From ZC4RG20 sp036381515 (GTDB lineage: Bacteria > Pseudomonadota > Gammaproteobacteria > Steroidobacterales > Rariloculaceae): a stretch of 64,000 nt of DNA. The notes under the pieces were generated by a model that was not told the DNA's origin, did not search any database, and saw nothing but the letters and a program-made list of their open reading frames with translations. The stretch spans positions 33,499 through 97,498 of the forward strand of contig DASVCR010000073.1 in NCBI GenBank assembly GCA_036381515.1. The letters run 5' to 3'. A program made the position numbers and the translations under genes. Below, one piece after another: positions 25,814 through 35,138 of this stretch. Each line of letters begins with the position of its first letter. Position 1 is the first letter of the stretch.

Positions 25814-28360
25814 GTGGATACGTTGCTCTGGCTGATTCTGCTCGTCGCCGTGCCCGTCACGCTCGCCTACCGGCGTGCGACGCTCCGCACCGCCACCGTC
25901 GTCCTCGGCGTCCTGCTCGTCGCCTATCTGCTGTTCGGTGACGGCCACTGGCTCTGGAAGCTGCTGCTCCTCGTCGCGTTCGGGGCGTTCGCGTCACTGA
26001 ACGCCGAGGGCTTCCGCCGCGAGCACGTCACGCGCCGGATTCTCGACGTCTACCGCAGGATGCTGCCGTCGATGTCGAGGACCGAGCAGGACGCGCTCGA
26101 GGCCGGCAACGTCTGGTGGGAGGGCGAGCTCTTCTCCGGCTCGCCGGACTGGAGCAGGCTGCGGAGCCTGCCGCCGCCTCGGCTGACGGACGAGGAGCAG
26201 GCCTTCCTGGACGGCCCGGTCGAGACGCTCTGCCGGATGCTCGACGACTGGCAGATCACGCACGAGCTCGCGGACATGCCGCGCGCCGTGTGGGACTACC
26301 TGCTCGAGCAGCGGTTCTTCGCGATGATCATCCCGAAGCGCTACGGCGGCCTCGGCTTCTCGCCGCTCGCCGTGTCGATGGTGCTGCAGAAGCTGTCGTC
26401 GCGAAACGCGACGGCAGCATCGACGGTCGGCGTGCCGAACTCGCTCGGCCCGGCCGAGCTGCTGCTGCATTACGGTACGGAGGAGCAGAAGGACTACTGG
26501 CTGCCGCGGCTCGCGGAGGGCAAGGAGATCCCGTGCTTCGCGCTGACGTCGCCCCGCGTCGGGTCCGACGCGACGGCGATCGTCGACACGGGCGTCGTGT
26601 GCAAAGGCACGTTCGACGGCAAGGAAGTCATCGGGATTCGCCTCAATTGGGACAAGCGCTACATCACGCTCGCGCCGATCGCGACCGTGATCGGGCTCGC
26701 GTTCAAGCTCTACGACCCCGAGCACCTGATCGGTGATCAGGACGAATACGGCATCACGGCCGCGCTGATCCCGGCGCACCTGCCCGGCGTCGAGATCGGG
26801 CGCAGGCACTTTCCGATCAACATCCCGTTCCAGAACGGGCCGACCCGCGGCAAGGACGTCTTCGTGCCCGTCGACTACATCATCGGCGGGCCGAAGAACG
26901 CGGGCCTCGGCTGGCGGATGCTCGTGCAGCAGCTCGCGGCCGGACGCGGCATCGTCCTGCCGAGCAACGCGCTCGGCGGCGCGATGGCGACCGTCTACGC
27001 GACCGGCGCGTACGCGCGGATCCGCCGCCAGTTCAACCTGCCGATCGGCAAGTTCCACGGCGTCGGCGAGGTGCTCGCGCGCATGGCGGGCTCGACGTAC
27101 ATCATGAAGGCCGCGTCGCGCGTGACGTGCGCCGCGCTGAACGCCGGCGAGAAGCCCGCCGTCGCGTCGGCGATCCTGAAGTATCACAACACCGAGCTCG
27201 GCCGGCAGGTCGCGAACGACGCGATGGACGTGCAGGGCGGCAAGGCGATCATGCTCGGCCCGAAGAACTACCTCGCGCGCAACTACGAGTCGGTGCCGAT
27301 CTCGATCACGGTCGAGGGCGCGAACATTCTGACGCGCAACCTGATCATCTTCGGCCAGGGCGCGATCCGCTGCCATCCGTACGTGCTGGCCGAGATGGAG
27401 GCCGCACGCGATGAGGACCGCGAGCGGGGCCTCAGGGAGTTCGATCGCCTGCTGTTCGCGCATGTCGGCTCCGCGCTGTCGAACGCGGCGCGCTCGTTCG
27501 TGATGGGCCTCACGCTCGCGCGCTTCGCGCCTGCTCCGGAGACGGGGCCGACGCGGCGTTACTACCAGCACATCGCCCGCTACAGCGCGTCGTTCGCGCT
27601 CGCCGCCGACGCGGCGATGATGACGCTCGGCGGCGAGCTGAAGCGCAAGGAGAGCCTGTCGGCCCGGCTCGGCGACATGCTGAGCTATCTGTACCTGGCG
27701 TCGATGGTCCTGAAGCACTACGAGGACCAGGGTCAGCCGGCCGAGGACCTCCCGCTCGTCGAGTGGGCATGCCGGACGCTGCTCTATCGCACGCAGGAGC
27801 AGCTGCACGGCCTGCTGCGCAACTTCCCGAACCGGTTCGTCGCGGCGCTGCTGCGCGTCGCGGTATTCCCGCGCGGGCGAACGTACTCGGCGCCGTCCGA
27901 CGAGCTGTGCCAGCGGATCGCGGAGCTCATGATCAACCCGACCGAGGCGCGCCGGCGGCTCGCCGACGTCGCGTACGTCACGCCCGAGCCCGGCAACCCG
28001 ATCGGCCTGCTGCAGCAGGCGCTCGAGCTCGCGGAGCGCGTGAAGCCGATCGAGCGAAAAATCTTCGACGCGCGCCGCGCGCGCAGGATCAAGCGCGACG
28101 ACGTGCCGGGACAGATCGACGAGGCCGAGCGCGCCGGCATCATCAGCGTCGACGAGGCCGCGCTCGTGCGCGACTTCGACCGCGAGGTCATGGCGCTCAC
28201 GGGCGTCGACGACTTCGATCGGCGGGAGCTCGCCCGCTCGACCGCCGCCGACGGCTTCTTCGCCGGCGCCGAGGCCGCGGAGCGTGCGCCGGCGCAGGCG
28301 TCCGAGGCGCAAGACGAGCGCACCGAGACGCGCGAGGCCGCGGGCGGCGAGCCGCGCTGA
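25814..28360 (+). CDS. fadE: Acyl-CoA dehydrogenase FadE
   Basis: Large membrane-associated acyl-CoA dehydrogenase of 848 residues (E. coli 814), first step of beta-oxidation. Two or three hydrophobic helices at the N-terminus (about 3-65) precede the FAD-dependent core, with FFAMIIPKRYGGLGFSPLA, ALTSPRVGSDA and DAMDVQGGKAIMLGPKNYL. The C-terminal ~300 residues form the FadE-specific domain, and the last ~40 are Glu/Ala-rich. GTG start at 25814 has GAGAGGA upstream. Confidence 0.92.
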   Translation: MDTLLWLILLVAVPVTLAYRRATLRTATVVLGVLLVAYLLFGDGHWLWKLLLLVAFGAFASLNAEGFRREHVTRRILDVYRRMLPSMSRTEQDALEAGNVWWEGELFSGSPDWSRLRSLPPPRLTDEEQAFLDGPVETLCRMLDDWQITHELADMPRAVWDYLLEQRFFAMIIPKRYGGLGFSPLAVSMVLQKLSSRNATAASTVGVPNSLGPAELLLHYGTEEQKDYWLPRLAEGKEIPCFALTSPRVGSDATAIVDTGVVCKGTFDGKEVIGIRLNWDKRYITLAPIATVIGLAFKLYDPEHLIGDQDEYGITAALIPAHLPGVEIGRRHFPINIPFQNGPTRGKDVFVPVDYIIGGPKNAGLGWRMLVQQLAAGRGIVLPSNALGGAMATVYATGAYARIRRQFNLPIGKFHGVGEVLARMAGSTYIMKAASRVTCAALNAGEKPAVASAILKYHNTELGRQVANDAMDVQGGKAIMLGPKNYLARNYESVPISITVEGANILTRNLIIFGQGAIRCHPYVLAEMEAARDEDRERGLREFDRLLFAHVGSALSNAARSFVMGLTLARFAPAPETGPTRRYYQHIARYSASFALAADAAMMTLGGELKRKESLSARLGDMLSYLYLASMVLKHYEDQGQPAEDLPLVEWACRTLLYRTQEQLHGLLRNFPNRFVAALLRVAVFPRGRTYSAPSDELCQRIAELMINPTEARRRLADVAYVTPEPGNPIGLLQQALELAERVKPIERKIFDARRARRIKRDDVPGQIDEAERAGIISVDEAALVRDFDREVMALTGVDDFDRRELARSTAADGFFAGAEAAERAPAQASEAQDERTETREAAGGEPR

Positions 28361-28544
28361 CGGGGCCGCTCCCCGACCCGTCACCGTCCCGGCGGAAACC
28401 GGTTCGTCCGCCGCCGGGCGCCGCTCGCGGCGCGGGCCCGGCGTTGTCCCCGCGCCGCTACAGTTGCAGCGCGCCGGAGGGCTGCGGATACTGCGGAGCG
28501 GCCGGCGCCCGACGGCCGGCCCCCATTCTGAACGGAGCACGACC

Positions 28545-29075
28545 ATGCCGCACGCCGTCCATCGCCTGATACCGCTGTTGCTCGCGCTGACCCTCGCCGG
28601 CTGCGGTGCGTCCGACGACGCCGCGGCCCCGCCGCCGGGCGGCGGACCCGATGCCGCGCCTGCCCCCGCCGGAAACACGCCTGCCGCGTCGGGGAGCGAA
28701 GCGGCTCCGCCAGCCTTCACGCGCAAGGCCGCGCCGGCGGGCGCGAGCGCGTACATCATCTCGCCGTCCGACGGCGACGTGGTCTCGAGCCCGGTCCGAG
28801 TCGTGTTCGGGCTGAAGGGAATGGGCGTCGCGCCGGCCGGCGTGGTCCGCCCCGATGCCGGTCACCATCACCTGCTCGTCGATGCCGAGCCGCCGTCGTT
28901 CGACGCGCCGATCCCGGCGGACGAGCACCATCTGCACTTCGGCATGGGCCAAACCGAGACCGAGCTGACGTTGACGCCCGGCGAGCACCGTCTGCAGCTG
29001 CTGCTCGGCGACGAGCTGCACGTGCCGCACGATCCGCCGGTCCTCTCGGAACCGGTCACCATCACGGTGCAATAA
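28545..29075 (+). CDS. DUF4399 domain-containing lipoprotein
   Basis: Predicted lipoprotein of 176 residues: signal peptide with lipobox LAGC near residue 20, a Pro/Ala/Gly-rich linker to about 60, then the DUF4399 domain with AYIISPSDGDVV, HHHLLVDAEPP, HHLHFGMGQTE and TPGEHRLQLLLGDE. The His-rich motifs suggest metal binding but this is not shown. Position between fadE and the gspA-like gene gives no clear function. Confidence 0.78.
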   Translation: MPHAVHRLIPLLLALTLAGCGASDDAAAPPPGGGPDAAPAPAGNTPAASGSEAAPPAFTRKAAPAGASAYIISPSDGDVVSSPVRVVFGLKGMGVAPAGVVRPDAGHHHLLVDAEPPSFDAPIPADEHHLHFGMGQTETELTLTPGEHRLQLLLGDELHVPHDPPVLSEPVTITVQ

Positions 29076-29130
29076 CCACAGCGGTCGCCGCTCGCGCGGC
29101 GACCGCCCGCGACACGTCGAGATCGATCTC

Positions 29131-30840
29131 GTGTACACCGAATTCTTCGGCCTCAACGAAAAACCGTTCTCGATCACGCCCGATCCGCGGTACCTCTACC
29201 TGAGCCGCCGCCATGCGGACGCGCTCGCGCATCTGATCTACGGCATTTCCGAGAGCGGCGGGTTCATCCAGCTCACGGGCGAGGTCGGCACGGGCAAGAC
29301 GACGCTGATCCGCAGCGTGCTCGAGCAGCTGCCCGAGAAGGCCGAGATCGCGCTGATCCTGAATCCGCAGCTCACGGCCCGCGAGTTCATCGAGAACATT
29401 TGCGAAGAGCTCAGGATGCCCATCCCGGCCGGCGGCTCCCTGCGCGCGCTGATTGCGGCGCTCAACCAGCACCTTCTCGACGCGCACGCGCAGGGCCGGC
29501 GAATCGTGCTGATCGTCGACGAGGCGCAGACGCTCGGCCCCGAGCTGCTCGAGCAGGTGAGGCTCCTGACGAACCTCGAGACGTCGACGCAGAAGCTGCT
29601 GCAGATCATCCTGATCGGCCAGCCGGAGCTGCGCGAGCTGCTCGGGCGCCCCGAGATGCGCCAGATCGCGCAGCGCATCACGGGCCGCTTTCACTTGAAG
29701 CCGCTGAGCCGCGCCGAGACGGCCGCGTACGTGCGCCACCGGCTGCGCGTCGCGGGCTGCCAGACCGCGATCTTCACGGGCAGCGCGCTGCGGGAGCTCT
29801 ACCGGCGCTCGCATGGGATCCCGCGGCTGATCAACGTCGTCGCGGACCGGGCGCTGCTCGCGGCGTACACGCGGGACCGCACGCGGGTCGACGGCACGCT
29901 CGTCCGCCGCGCGGCCTCCGAGGTCTTCGGCCGCCGCCTCGTGCCGTTCGCGTGGCCGTGGGCGGTCGCGGCCGCCGGCATCGCGGCCATCGCGCTCGGG
30001 ACGTGGGGACTCGTGACGGACGCCGGGACCCGGGCCACCGAGCCGCCGCCGGCCGTGCCGGCGACGACGGCGGCCGCGCGCCCTGCCCCCGACCCGGCGA
30101 CGAATGCGCCGTCCGGACGGACGACCTTCGGAAGCACCGCCGCGCGCGCCGCCGCGCCCGACGCACGGCCCGACGGCGATGGGGCCGAGCCGCCGGCCGA
30201 CGCGCCGAGCATCGTCCCGCTCGCGGAGCTCCTCGCCGACCCCGCATTCCGGACCGACACCGACAGCGCGTTCGCAACGATCTTCGACCTCTGGGAGGCA
30301 CGCTACGACCCGGCAAGGGGCGCGCCGTGCGATCAGGCCGCGCAGCAGCGCCTCCGGTGCCTGTTCCGGTCCGAGGGGTCTATCGGCGGGCTGCGGCAAT
30401 TGAACCGCCCGGCGATCCTGACGCTCGTCGACGCGGACGGCGCGATGCATCAAGTCGTGATCGAGAGGCTCGACTATCGCGCGGCCACGCTCACGAGCGG
30501 AGACCGCACGGCGACGGTCGACCTCTCCGAGCTGACCCATTACTGGTTCGGCGATCACCTGATCCTGTGGCGTCCGCCCGCCGAGGCCGCGGGCGCGCTC
30601 GTTCCGGGCATGCAGGGACCGGGCGTGCTCTGGCTCCGGGAGAGCCTCGCGCGGCTGCGCGGCGAGGACGTCGGTGAGCAGGCATCGCCGGTCTACGACC
30701 CGCCGCTCGAAGCGGACGTGCGCCGTTATCAGCGGCAGAAGATGCTCGAGGTCGACGGCATCGTCGGCGAGATGACGCAGCTCGCGCTGACGTCCGATCT
30801 CGGCGAGCCCGAGCGTCCGACCTTGCGGGGAGAGTACTGA
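29131..30840 (+). CDS. GspA/ExeA-like secretion ATPase with peptidoglycan-binding domain
   Basis: Protein of 569 residues. The N-terminal AAA domain starts YTEFFGLNEKPFSITPDP, the usual ExeA opening, with Walker A GEVGTGKTT near 50 and LIVDEAQTL near 130. A transmembrane helix (about 275-293) and a Pro/Ala linker lead to a periplasmic domain with a C39-like/ExeA pattern (about 360-480) and a C-terminal peptidoglycan-binding module (about 490-555, VRRYQRQKMLEVDGIVGEMT). In Aeromonas, ExeA with ExeB helps assemble the type II secretin in the cell wall. GTG start. Partner gene follows; no other gsp genes are here. Confidence 0.86.
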   Translation: MYTEFFGLNEKPFSITPDPRYLYLSRRHADALAHLIYGISESGGFIQLTGEVGTGKTTLIRSVLEQLPEKAEIALILNPQLTAREFIENICEELRMPIPAGGSLRALIAALNQHLLDAHAQGRRIVLIVDEAQTLGPELLEQVRLLTNLETSTQKLLQIILIGQPELRELLGRPEMRQIAQRITGRFHLKPLSRAETAAYVRHRLRVAGCQTAIFTGSALRELYRRSHGIPRLINVVADRALLAAYTRDRTRVDGTLVRRAASEVFGRRLVPFAWPWAVAAAGIAAIALGTWGLVTDAGTRATEPPPAVPATTAAARPAPDPATNAPSGRTTFGSTAARAAAPDARPDGDGAEPPADAPSIVPLAELLADPAFRTDTDSAFATIFDLWEARYDPARGAPCDQAAQQRLRCLFRSEGSIGGLRQLNRPAILTLVDADGAMHQVVIERLDYRAATLTSGDRTATVDLSELTHYWFGDHLILWRPPAEAAGALVPGMQGPGVLWLRESLARLRGEDVGEQASPVYDPPLEADVRRYQRQKMLEVDGIVGEMTQLALTSDLGEPERPTLRGEY

Positions 30841-30842
30841 CC

Positions 30843-31679
30843 GTGTCGTTCATCCTCGATGCGCTGCGCAAGTCCGAAAGCGAGCGGCAACGAGACGCGC
30901 TGCCGAGCATCGCGCGCATTCCGAGCGCCGTGCCGCAGCACGGCCTGCCGCCGTGGGCGATCGCGACGATGGGCGCGCTCGGCCTCGGGGTCGTCCTGCT
31001 CGCGGCCGCGTGGATCAGCACGCTGACCGGCGCGCCGCCGTCCGCCGAGTCCGGCGTCGCCGCAACGGCCCCGGCGGCAGAGCACGCGCCGCAAGGCCGC
31101 GTCGACGCGGGATCCGGCGGTGCACCGGAGGCCGCCGCCGCGCACGCGCGCGTCGAGCCGCTGCCGCTTCCGCCGCCGACGGTGCCGTCTTCGGCGCGGC
31201 CGGACGCGGACGCGGGCTCCGGCGCCTCGCGGGACCCGGTGGTGCCCGCCCCCGCTCCCGCCGAGCACACCGCGGGCTTCACGGCGAACGCGGCGCAAAG
31301 CGCGCTCCGCGGCTCGCCGCTCGCGGAAGCGGCGAACAGGTCACAGCCCGCGTCGTCGCCGCTCGCGATGGCCGCGCGCTCGCAGACGAACGCGACGCGG
31401 CCGTCGCCGCAGACCGTGGGGCGGGTCATCGACCTGCCCGAGGTCGACCCGCTGCCCGAGCCTTACAACACGGTCGCGCCGTCGCTCGGTCTGCCCGAGC
31501 TGACGCTGCAGCTCCTCGCGTACGACGAGAACGACCCGTCGCAGCAGTTCGCGTTCATCAACGGCGCGCGCTACGCGGCCGGCGATACGCTGCCCGGCGG
31601 CATCCGCGTGATCGCGATCAACAGCCGGGGCGTGGTCCTGCTCGCCCGCGGAAGGCAGCTGCAGCTCGAGGCGCGCTGA
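30843..31679 (+). CDS. GspB-like general secretion protein
   Basis: Protein of 278 residues beginning MSFILDALRKSESERQRD, the diagnostic GspB/ExeB start, with a transmembrane helix (about 40-60), a long Pro/Ala/Ser-rich periplasmic linker and a C-terminal GspB domain (LTLQLLAYDENDPSQQFAFI, AGDTLPGGIRVIAI). GTG start two bases after the upstream stop. Expected to complex with the preceding GspA-like protein to remodel peptidoglycan or guide secretin assembly. Confidence 0.86.
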   Translation: MSFILDALRKSESERQRDALPSIARIPSAVPQHGLPPWAIATMGALGLGVVLLAAAWISTLTGAPPSAESGVAATAPAAEHAPQGRVDAGSGGAPEAAAAHARVEPLPLPPPTVPSSARPDADAGSGASRDPVVPAPAPAEHTAGFTANAAQSALRGSPLAEAANRSQPASSPLAMAARSQTNATRPSPQTVGRVIDLPEVDPLPEPYNTVAPSLGLPELTLQLLAYDENDPSQQFAFINGARYAAGDTLPGGIRVIAINSRGVVLLARGRQLQLEAR

Positions 31680-31733
31680 CTCCCCGCCCGCGCGGCCGCC
31701 GGCGTGCGCCGCCGGGTGCGCGCCGTCCCGCCG

Positions 31734-32570
31734 TCAGTGCCGCAGTCCAGTCCCCTTGTGCAGCAGGTACACCGCGTACGCGAAGAGCACCACGAACGCG
31801 CCGACGATGATCGCGTACGCCGTGCCGATCGACACGTCCGACGTCCCGAGCATCCCGTAGCGGAACGCGTTCACCATGTAGAGGATCGGGTTCGCATGCG
31901 CGACGTTCTGCCAGAACGGCGAGAGCAGCGACGTCGAGAAGAAGACCCCGCCGAGATACGTCAGAGGCGTCAGCACGAACGTGGGGATGATCGAGATGTC
32001 GTCGAAGGTTTTTGCAAAGATCGCGTTGATCAGCCCCGCGATCGAGAACGTGGCCGCGACGAGCGCGACCGTGCTGATCGTCACGAACGGATGCACGACG
32101 TAGAGGTCGGTGAAGAACATCGCGACGACCGTCACGAGCCCGCCGACGAGGAGGCCCCGCACGACGCCGCCGACGACGTAGCCGACGACGATCGTCACGT
32201 GCGACAGCGGCGCGACGAGCATCTCCTCGAGGTGGAGCTGCAGCTTCCCCGAGAAGAACGACGACACGACGTTGCCGAACGAGTTCGTGATCACGGACAT
32301 CATGATCAGGCCCGGCGCGATGAAGGTCGTATACGGCACGCCGTCCATGTCGCCGATCCGGCGGCCGATCAGGCTGCCGAAGATGATGAAGTAGAGCGTC
32401 ATCGTGATCGCCGGCGGGATGATCGTCTGGATCCAGATGCGCAGCACGCGGCGGACCTCCTTCCTGACGATCGTCGCGAGCCCGATCAGGTTGATCTCGA
32501 GCGCGGTCGGCTCGGGCTCCTGCCCGGCCGACGCGAGCTCGGCGCCCAGCGTCCTCTGCGGCTCGGTCAT
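31734..32570 (-). CDS. ABC-2 type permease, YadH-like
   Basis: Membrane component of 278 residues with six helices. Typical blocks are IWIQTIIPPAITMTLYFIIFG, a conserved VVSSFFSGKLQLHLEEMLVAP loop, and LTYLGGVFFS near 203-212. It pairs with the preceding ATPase gene (ATGA overlap) as an exporter of the YadGH class. Substrate is unknown; relatives export polysaccharides or drugs. Start at 32570. Confidence 0.9.
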   Translation of the reverse strand: MTEPQRTLGAELASAGQEPEPTALEINLIGLATIVRKEVRRVLRIWIQTIIPPAITMTLYFIIFGSLIGRRIGDMDGVPYTTFIAPGLIMMSVITNSFGNVVSSFFSGKLQLHLEEMLVAPLSHVTIVVGYVVGGVVRGLLVGGLVTVVAMFFTDLYVVHPFVTISTVALVAATFSIAGLINAIFAKTFDDISIIPTFVLTPLTYLGGVFFSTSLLSPFWQNVAHANPILYMVNAFRYGMLGTSDVSIGTAYAIIVGAFVVLFAYAVYLLHKGTGLRH

Positions 32571-33502
32571 GTCCGTGCCTCCGCATGCTTGCCCTTGCCT
32601 TCGACGAGCCGGATGAAAAGCTCCTCGAGCCGGTTCGTCTTCGTGCGCATCGTGACGACGTTGAGATCCTGCGCCGTCAGCTCCGCGAACACCCTGTTGA
32701 GCCCCTGCTCCTTCGCGACCTCGACCTCGATCTCGTAGTCGTTCCTGAGCCGCACCGTGTAGCCGTCGAGGCGCGGCGCCTCGTGGATCTGGCGGTCGAG
32801 CGTCAGCACGAACGCCTCGCGCTGCAGCTTGTTGATGACGTTCGCCATCGTGTCGTTCTCGATGATCCTGCCCTCGTCGATGATCGCGATGTTCCGGCAG
32901 AGGCTCTCGGCCTCCTCGAGGTAGTGCGTCGTCAGGATGATCGTCACGCCGGACGCGTTGATGTCGCGCATCAGGTCCCACATCGAGCGGCGGATCTCGA
33001 TGTCGACGCCCGCGGTCGGCTCGTCGAGGATCAGGAGCTTCGGCTCGTGGATCAGCGCCCGCGCGATCATGAGCCTTCGCTTCATGCCGCCGGAGAGATT
33101 GCGCGCGATGTCGTCGCGCCGATCCCACAGGTGCAGCGCCTTCAGGTATTTCTCGGCGCGCACGCGGGCGATTCGAGGCGGCACGCCGTAGTACCCGGCC
33201 TGATTCACGAGCGTGTTGAAGTTCCGCTCGAACATGTTCAGGTTCACTTCCTGCGGGACGACGCCGATCAGCCGCTTCGCAGCGTCGCGCTCCCGGTCGA
33301 GATCGCGGCCGAACACGGACACGCGCCCGCTCGTCTTCGTCACGAGCGACGTGATGATGCCGATCGCCGTCGTCTTGCCGGCGCCGTTCGGGCCTAGCAG
33401 TGCGAAGAAGTCGCCTTCCTTGACCGTGAGGTCGATGCCCTTCAGCGCCTCGACCCCGTTCGGATACACCTTGCGCAGATTCTCGATGACCAACGCGTCC
33501 AT
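32567..33502 (-). CDS. ABC transporter ATP-binding protein, YadG-like
   Basis: ATPase of 311 residues (E. coli YadG 308). Walker A GPNGAGKT at 37-44, signature LSGGMKRR near 140 and Walker B LLILDEPTAGVD. A C-terminal domain of ~80 residues follows. ATG at 33502 chosen by family length; the frame runs on upstream to 33670 in low-quality sequence. Overlaps the permease gene by ATGA. Confidence 0.92.
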   Translation of the reverse strand: MDALVIENLRKVYPNGVEALKGIDLTVKEGDFFALLGPNGAGKTTAIGIITSLVTKTSGRVSVFGRDLDRERDAAKRLIGVVPQEVNLNMFERNFNTLVNQAGYYGVPPRIARVRAEKYLKALHLWDRRDDIARNLSGGMKRRLMIARALIHEPKLLILDEPTAGVDIEIRRSMWDLMRDINASGVTIILTTHYLEEAESLCRNIAIIDEGRIIENDTMANVINKLQREAFVLTLDRQIHEAPRLDGYTVRLRNDYEIEVEVAKEQGLNRVFAELTAQDLNVVTMRTKTNRLEELFIRLVEGKGKHAEART

Positions 33503-33718
33503 GTGCTTCGGCTCCGGCGTGCGGACCGGGTATTTTAGTGTGGCGCTCGTGGAAAGCGCGCCGCTCGAGGCGGACGGGGACCGACGTTCATCGTCGGGCC
33601 GCGGGGACGCCCGCAGGGCAGCCGTTCGGCACTGGAGCCGGACGCGGGCGTGTTGCACCCGCACCCCCACCAGGGATCGGCCACGTCGGCGCGGCGCGCG
33701 TGGCCCCCGCAGGGAGGC

Positions 33719-34285
33719 TCAAACCGTCGTCGGCAGGGATGCGGTGCGAAGCGCGGGCTGCAGCGCGACGAGCACGAGCTGCCGCCGTGCTTCCGGCCGC
33801 GTCTCGACGAGCAGCTCCCTCCACAGGCTCTCGGCGCCGCGGAAGGCACATACGACGCGCGCGCGAGTCAACGCGAGCCACGGGAGCTTCGATAGCGGCG
33901 TCGCTCGCAGCGCCTGGATCACGTCCGCGCCGAGGCCGAAGAAGAGCCGCGCGTGGTACGCGCTGTCGCGGCTCGTCGTCCACGCGCAGTAGGCGATCGT
34001 GAGCTCGAGGATTCGCGACGCCAGCGGTACCGAGTCGAGCGCCGCGCCTTGCGGGGCGGAGCCTGCCGGTTGCGCGTCGAGCTCGAATTCGAAGAGTGCG
34101 CGCGGAAACACCGCGATCGCATCGAGCTGCTCTGGGCTCGCCTGGCGCAGCGCCGTCATCGCGCCGGACGGGAAGCCGACGCTGCGCAGCGCTTCGATCT
34201 TGCGCTGCTGCAACGATCTCAGGAACAGTCGGTTGAGCTCGTGGATCTGCTCGAGCGGCTCGGCAGGGAGCGGGCTGTCAGGCAT
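33719..34285 (-). CDS. Tandem FlhD-like regulator (two FlhD-type repeats)
   Basis: Protein of 188 residues. By eye, residues 11-70 (LEQIHELNRLFLRSL through ALFEFELD) align with E. coli FlhD residues of the LKHIYDINLSYLLLAQRL...CHFRFD region, and residues 92-150 (ILELTIAYCAWTTS, HARLFFGLGADVIQAL, RARVVCAFR) align with the same region again. It therefore looks like a fused FlhD dimer. The divergent neighbour is FlhC-like. No flagellar gene is nearby, so the target genes are unknown. The assignment rests on unaided alignment. Confidence 0.6.
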   Translation of the reverse strand: MPDSPLPAEPLEQIHELNRLFLRSLQQRKIEALRSVGFPSGAMTALRQASPEQLDAIAVFPRALFEFELDAQPAGSAPQGAALDSVPLASRILELTIAYCAWTTSRDSAYHARLFFGLGADVIQALRATPLSKLPWLALTRARVVCAFRGAESLWRELLVETRPEARRQLVLVALQPALRTASLPTTV

Positions 34286-34310
34286 GGTCGGCCCTTTTTT
34301 CGCCGATTAT

Positions 34311-34336
34311 TACCATATATGGTCCTAAAATACCAT
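34311..34336. promoter_or_regulatory. Candidate operator between the FlhD-like and FlhC-like genes
   Basis: The 108-base intergenic region is much richer in A+T than its surroundings. It contains a perfect 12-base palindrome ACCATATATGGT (34312-34323), and TACCAT occurs at 34311 and again at 34331, exactly 20 bases apart, two helical turns. This would suit autoregulation of the divergent pair. I cannot place a convincing -35/-10 pair. Confidence 0.4.
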
Positions 34337-34393
34337 TAGCGGCAAAGTTAACTTAAGCTCCCGTATCTAGCTCGTTAGGGGGGATAAGCAAGT

Positions 34394-34999
34394 ATGCGGG
34401 CGACCGACCACCGTTATCGCGGCGAGAAGGCGAAGTTCGAGCTCGCCATCCGCATGATCGGGCACGAGGCGCGCACGGGCACGATTCGTTTCTGGACGGG
34501 CTTGAGCGACGATCGCATCCGAAAGCTGTACACCGCGTACTTCAAGTACACGGATGCTCCCGTACGCCGCCGCCGCGGCCGTTCGCCGACGCAGGTCGCG
34601 CCGCTGATCAAGACGCCGCTCCGCGCGCTCGAGTCGGGCGTCTTCGTGAATCTGCTGATCGCGAACGGCGTCCTGTCGCTCGACCCGGCGCAGGCGCCGA
34701 AGCTCAAGGGCAACGTCGATCTCGGGCACCGCTTCTGCGAATGCTACGAGACCTATTGCACGCTCGTGCCGCGCGCGAACCTCACGTTCGAGTGGGGCTG
34801 GAACCTCCTCGCGAGCCTGCGCCGCGGCGACGAGCTCGGCCTCGCGCGCTGCGACGTGTGCTCGGTCGGCTACGTCGTCGACCTGCTCGCCGTGCCGCGC
34901 GCCGGGTGCCCCGCCTGCGCGGCCTTCGCGGATGCGGTCGGCCGACGCGAAGCGGTCCCCGCGGCCGGCAAGCATTCGTCCGCGTCACTCGTGACCTGA
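34394..34999 (+). CDS. FlhC-like zinc-binding transcriptional regulator
   Basis: Protein of 201 residues. The N-terminal helices with AIRMIGHEARTGTIRFWTGL and LSDDRIRKLYTAYFK match the FlhC opening, and the C-terminal cysteines C153-x2-C156 and C172-x2-C175 reproduce the FlhC zinc site (spacing 3-16-3 against 3-17-3 in E. coli). FlhC with FlhD forms the DNA-binding FlhD4C2 activator. Here the FlhD-like partner is divergent and doubled. No flagellar genes in the window, so it may regulate something else. Confidence 0.75.
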   Translation: MRATDHRYRGEKAKFELAIRMIGHEARTGTIRFWTGLSDDRIRKLYTAYFKYTDAPVRRRRGRSPTQVAPLIKTPLRALESGVFVNLLIANGVLSLDPAQAPKLKGNVDLGHRFCECYETYCTLVPRANLTFEWGWNLLASLRRGDELGLARCDVCSVGYVVDLLAVPRAGCPACAAFADAVGRREAVPAAGKHSSASLVT

Positions 35000-35138
35000 A
35001 CCTACGGCGCCCCGGACCCCGGGCTGCCTCGTTCGCGTCGCCGCGGCACAATGGCCGGGTGACAGCCGTTCCCGTGAACCGACCGTCCGCCCGTTCGATC
35101 GGGCCTGACCCCGAAGCCTTCCGCAGGCCGTCGGCACG

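Noticed and set aside
25994..28759. 921-codon open frame antisense to fadE
   Set aside because: Composition bias of an antisense shadow, no domain visible, and the plus-strand gene is complete.
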